Source: a bacterium
GTDB taxonomy: Bacteria; UBA3054
DNA length: 7,458 nucleotides
Direction: 5' to 3'
Assembly: GCA_017538635.1 (NCBI GenBank)
Contig: JAFYIM010000473.1
Coordinates: 1 to 7,458 of the forward strand
In this document: piece by piece, positions 6,301 to 7,458 of the stretch
Layout: each line of letters starts with the position of its first letter
How positions within the stretch are numbered: position 1 is the first letter of the stretch
Position numbers and translations under genes: made by a program
The notes under the pieces: generated by a model
The model's input: only the letters and a program-made list of their open reading frames with translations
What the model was told of the DNA's origin: nothing
The model's database searches: none

Positions 6301-7458
6301 ATATTCGGGAGTGGTGGGAAGGTCAAAAGCTTCCACCTGGATCGTGGCGTCGCTCTTGAAAAGGCCTTCCACCGGGGAGATCGTAAAGTGATCGGCTCCT
6401 TCCACGATCTTGGCTTTATACTTGATGGTGGTGTTCTCGTTGCAGTTCGTCAGAGTGATGGCGGTAAGGGTCGAGCCGATCTCCATCGACTCGGCGGAAA
6501 GATTAAGATCGCCGATGCCGCAGTCCACATGGATGTCGTCGAAGTCGGCGCCGCCTGAGCTGACGTCTTTGAGCCAGACGGAGCTGACGTAAACGTCGTC
6601 GGAGCCCGCGACGTAGCATTCAGTCGCTCCGTGGTACTCGTTATTGACGGACCAGCCTATGAACTCTTTGTTGTTTTCGTCGATAAAGAAGGTCCAGGTC
6701 TGCCAGCCGCTAGAGATCTGCTGCAAAGTGGTGGATTTGTTGACGCTGCCGCCGGGAGTGGAAGAGCAGGCCAGGCTCAGCTTTCCGTCGCTGGTGACGT
6801 AAGCGTAGCAGAGGGCATCCTTGGCGCCCCTGATGTCGAAGTAGGTGCCGCCGAAAGTCGGCTTGACCCTTACGCTGACCTTGTAGGTGCCGTATCCGTT
6901 GTCGGACTTGACGTTGACGGGAAGTTGGAAGCCGTTGCCGCCCTGGCTGTGGAGGTAATAGTTGCCGCTCTGTTCCTTGATCTGGCCGGTGGCGCTAAGA
7001 TTGATTATGCCCTGCTGCCAGGTGGCGTCGCCCAGATAGAAGTCTTCGTCCGCTTCGAATCCGCAGTTGAATTCGGAAAGGACGGGAGGCGTGCGGTACA
7101 AAGAGGCGTACTTTCTGATCTTCTGCCAGACGGTGGCGCATCTGGTCTTACTGTTGTAATAGACCGCGGAGCCGCCGTAATGGAGGAATTGTTCGGAGAA
7201 GTAAGGCACCCTGTAGCCGTAGTAAGTGCCGTTCCAGCTGCCGTGGTAGGTCATGATGGAAAGACATCTCTGGGTAAGGTTGGTGGCGTAGAAATAGCAG
7301 CCCAGGCTGTGTCCGAAAAGACCGCCGTCAGAGGGGCCGGGACTGGATGACTGTTCAGCGGAGTGGTTGCAGCCCATATTGTGGCCCCACTCGTGGACCC
7401 AGGAAAGATCTTCCAAGTAGCTATAGAGCACGATATGGAAACCGCAGCCTTCCGCGCC
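3292..7458 (-). CDS. Large secreted reprolysin-like metalloprotease with tandem repeats and PEP-CTERM anchor (5' end outside window)
   Basis: The frame is open to the right edge, giving 1388 visible residues; the N-terminus, signal peptide and any propeptide are missing. Numbering from the GTG at 7431, which is not the true start, residues 13-23 read HEWGHNMGCNH, the metzincin zinc motif HExxHxxGxxH. A Met-turn SIMTY follows (M60), then RVPYFSEQFLHYGG, as in bacterial M12-type proteases. Cysteines 21, 45, 56 and 98 could form disulfides. Residues ~121-305 look like a lectin-type beta-sandwich with acidic F-D-D ends. Residues ~306-822 and ~823-1357 are two diverged copies of one unit: Ig-like strand-rich part, linker with FPKGDP, lectin-like domain from EDFExY to DxLKVExIV, and a further beta-rich part ending KLTP. 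The tail is VPEPAALFLLALLG plus RRK, a PEP-CTERM signal recognised by an exosortase. Likely role: cleaving extracellular protein while attached to or released from the surface. The substrate is unknown. Confidence 0.85.
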   Translation of the reverse strand, partial: GAEGCGFHIVLYSYLEDLSWVHEWGHNMGCNHSAEQSSSPGPSDGGLFGHSLGCYFYATNLTQRCLSIMTYHGSWNGTYYGYRVPYFSEQFLHYGGSAVYYNSKTRCATVWQKIRKYASLYRTPPVLSEFNCGFEADEDFYLGDATWQQGIINLSATGQIKEQSGNYYLHSQGGNGFQLPVNVKSDNGYGTYKVSVRVKPTFGGTYFDIRGAKDALCYAYVTSDGKLSLACSSTPGGSVNKSTTLQQISSGWQTWTFFIDENNKEFIGWSVNNEYHGATECYVAGSDDVYVSSVWLKDVSSGGADFDDIHVDCGIGDLNLSAESMEIGSTLTAITLTNCNENTTIKYKAKIVEGADHFTISPVEGLFKSDATIQVEAFDLPTTPEYVECVVEVEAGYAGTKRVRLGAPCGNENDGYGFYSSDLSNFPKGDPNDYDSRWNAGGYLDYAFDHYVTEVLLDEDFEDYPGNTNLGGIGGWGSGYGTIDRDGSIYVRERFGNRYCEIAYVNNLFGAHKTLDKTMKPNWWAGHTKGYFRISFDAMLTGTSSKFFGLWDPQMVEGNFEYVNGSGYRFRSNASDANHTEFVSQNYISQATWTRVSMIIEAKPVSDASGDNYRHILRQYKVGDKVENCKAFLDQSSNSDFFNTLRFFLWGSGTFCLDNLKVETIVSETDYDILDFADEDPMDLFLNNGRDVEFNLGFTEAMAKKYDITIAAAIMLPADFNGTLTFGQDDFHKQFATEFRLFENKVNLTYPNVKGVQNKFTANAGEWFTFGYDISTTEKNLRQLFWDGSYYKENLPITGASTSTAIDKIKFSLSSGQARVGALDVKLTPKKQSVPILALDYDPITFSKEYGTITITNELPGTTASFSVSFEDDGLFNAEPASGTFQRFQSIKVTPKALPAEAKYASTLATIDLGEAGKGTFRVGAPNGTPEKGYEVYSANFAEFPKGDPRFFDRNIKGEADVNAQIKSTADWEVYDTLLTEDFEKYENGKDLCGEDNWSVAYGAIDVNGSTIVKEENGNKYLRLKDITGLFGIHKKLDKTLDNDWVAASGKAKGFFKVSFKVRLGGTTAKNLGLWTPQCVETQFRYYDDGSYRFASNKSDETHPEFVSENAIAKDEWTEFSAVFSADTITDSEGHARHVLRQVRIGNNEESGEYLCDQENETQTFSILRFFQWGEGTFDIDDLKVEAIVTDKGDLSQTFSDGLVLEYAKTSENPTAGEGGLFYALGIGEGIADKYDLEIAYKLLFTKAPAGDLTLTQDSEHRQMKVVVSRSGDAFVPTFNDYSPATALATARPAVGEAFDYAVKVNTKTGNKQFREFTWAADPVVVDAPITSGSVKATEGVDALRMLLSTANDSVCMESVSVKLTPVVPEPAALFLLALLGIAVLRRK
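3355..4966 (-). repeat. Repeat unit 2 of the large protease (about 537 residues)
   Basis: This is the second copy, joined directly to the first and ending at the PEP-CTERM tail. Counterparts of unit 1 motifs are FRVGAPNGTPEKGYEVYS, FPKGDP (near 4612-4630), EDFEKYENG, SYRFASNKSD, DDLKVEAIV (lectin-like part about 3897-4532), IADKYDLEIAYKLL and MESVSVKLTP. The copies are clearly related but well diverged, so this is an old duplication and not a recent DNA repeat. Confidence 0.8.
4967..6516 (-). repeat. Repeat unit 1 of the large protease (about 517 residues)
   Basis: This is a protein-level repeat, first copy in reading direction. It starts with an Ig-like segment (IGDLNLSAESMEIG) and passes VRLGAPCGNENDGYGFYS and FPKGDP (near 6166-6183). 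The lectin-like part runs from EDFEDYPG to DNLKVETIV (about 5464-6100), with GYRFRSNASD inside. It ends with a beta-rich part containing MAKKYDITIAAAIM and VGALDVKLTPKK. The same order of motifs is found in the next unit, offset by about 1550 bases. Confidence 0.8.
7363..7395 (-). other. Metzincin zinc-binding motif HEWGHNMGCNH
   Basis: Three histidine zinc ligands, the catalytic glutamate and the conserved glycine are all present. The final H is followed by S rather than the D common in animal reprolysins. The Met-turn methionine is encoded at 7252-7254, 37 residues after the third histidine, within a usual metzincin distance. Together these suggest an active zinc protease. Confidence 0.88.

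Noticed and set aside
7429..7431. GTG at 7429-7431 as the start of the large protease gene
   Set aside because: The frame remains open for nine more codons to the window edge, and a metzincin needs a substantial N-terminal half of the catalytic domain plus an export signal before this point. It is an internal codon.
1..7458. Mobile element, CRISPR array, phage or defence system
   Set aside because: No terminal inverted repeats, transposase or integrase motifs, regularly spaced repeats or defence genes were seen. The gene order of the left half is a conserved chromosomal operon.

Overview
The window reads as a bacterial chromosome segment with one conserved housekeeping operon and one end of a very large exported protein gene. 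All four complete genes and the large partial gene lie on the minus strand. A PEP-CTERM sorting tail on a multidomain exported protein, next to a standard thrS-infC-rpmI-rplT operon, fits a Gram-negative bacterium. The style suggests the PVC group (Lentisphaerota, Kiritimatiellota or Verrucomicrobiota), but this taxonomic guess is inference, since no rRNA or other phylogenetic marker was compared.

Layout from left to right. Positions 1-71 hold the last 22 codons of a plus-strand gene of unknown function. A perfect 18-bp hairpin at 85-124 with T-runs on both sides serves as a shared terminator between that gene and the convergent operon. Positions 142-3141 hold the translation operon, transcribed right to left: thrS (threonyl-tRNA synthetase), infC (initiation factor IF3), rpmI (ribosomal protein L35) and rplT (ribosomal protein L20). 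The operon has a near-consensus sigma70 promoter at 3200-3228 and short intergenic gaps. Two points stand out. infC is best read from an AUU start codon, as in the classical IF3 autocontrol case. The threonyl-tRNA synthetase has no N-terminal TGS domain but keeps complete editing and catalytic cores.

From 3292 to the right edge runs a single open frame of 1388 codons whose 5' end lies outside the window. Its first visible residues contain a metzincin zinc-protease motif (HEWGHNMGCNH) followed by a Met-turn (SIMTY). A lectin-like beta-sandwich follows, then two diverged tandem copies of a unit of about 517-540 residues, then a C-terminal PEP-CTERM signal. It is therefore probably a secreted or surface-anchored reprolysin-like metalloprotease with a long repeat-built stalk or binding region. 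Its own terminator at 3239-3273 separates it from the thrS promoter.

I saw no tRNA, rRNA, CRISPR array, insertion sequence or phage gene. Apart from the infC start site, the translation genes are ordinary. The least familiar element is the architecture of the large protease.
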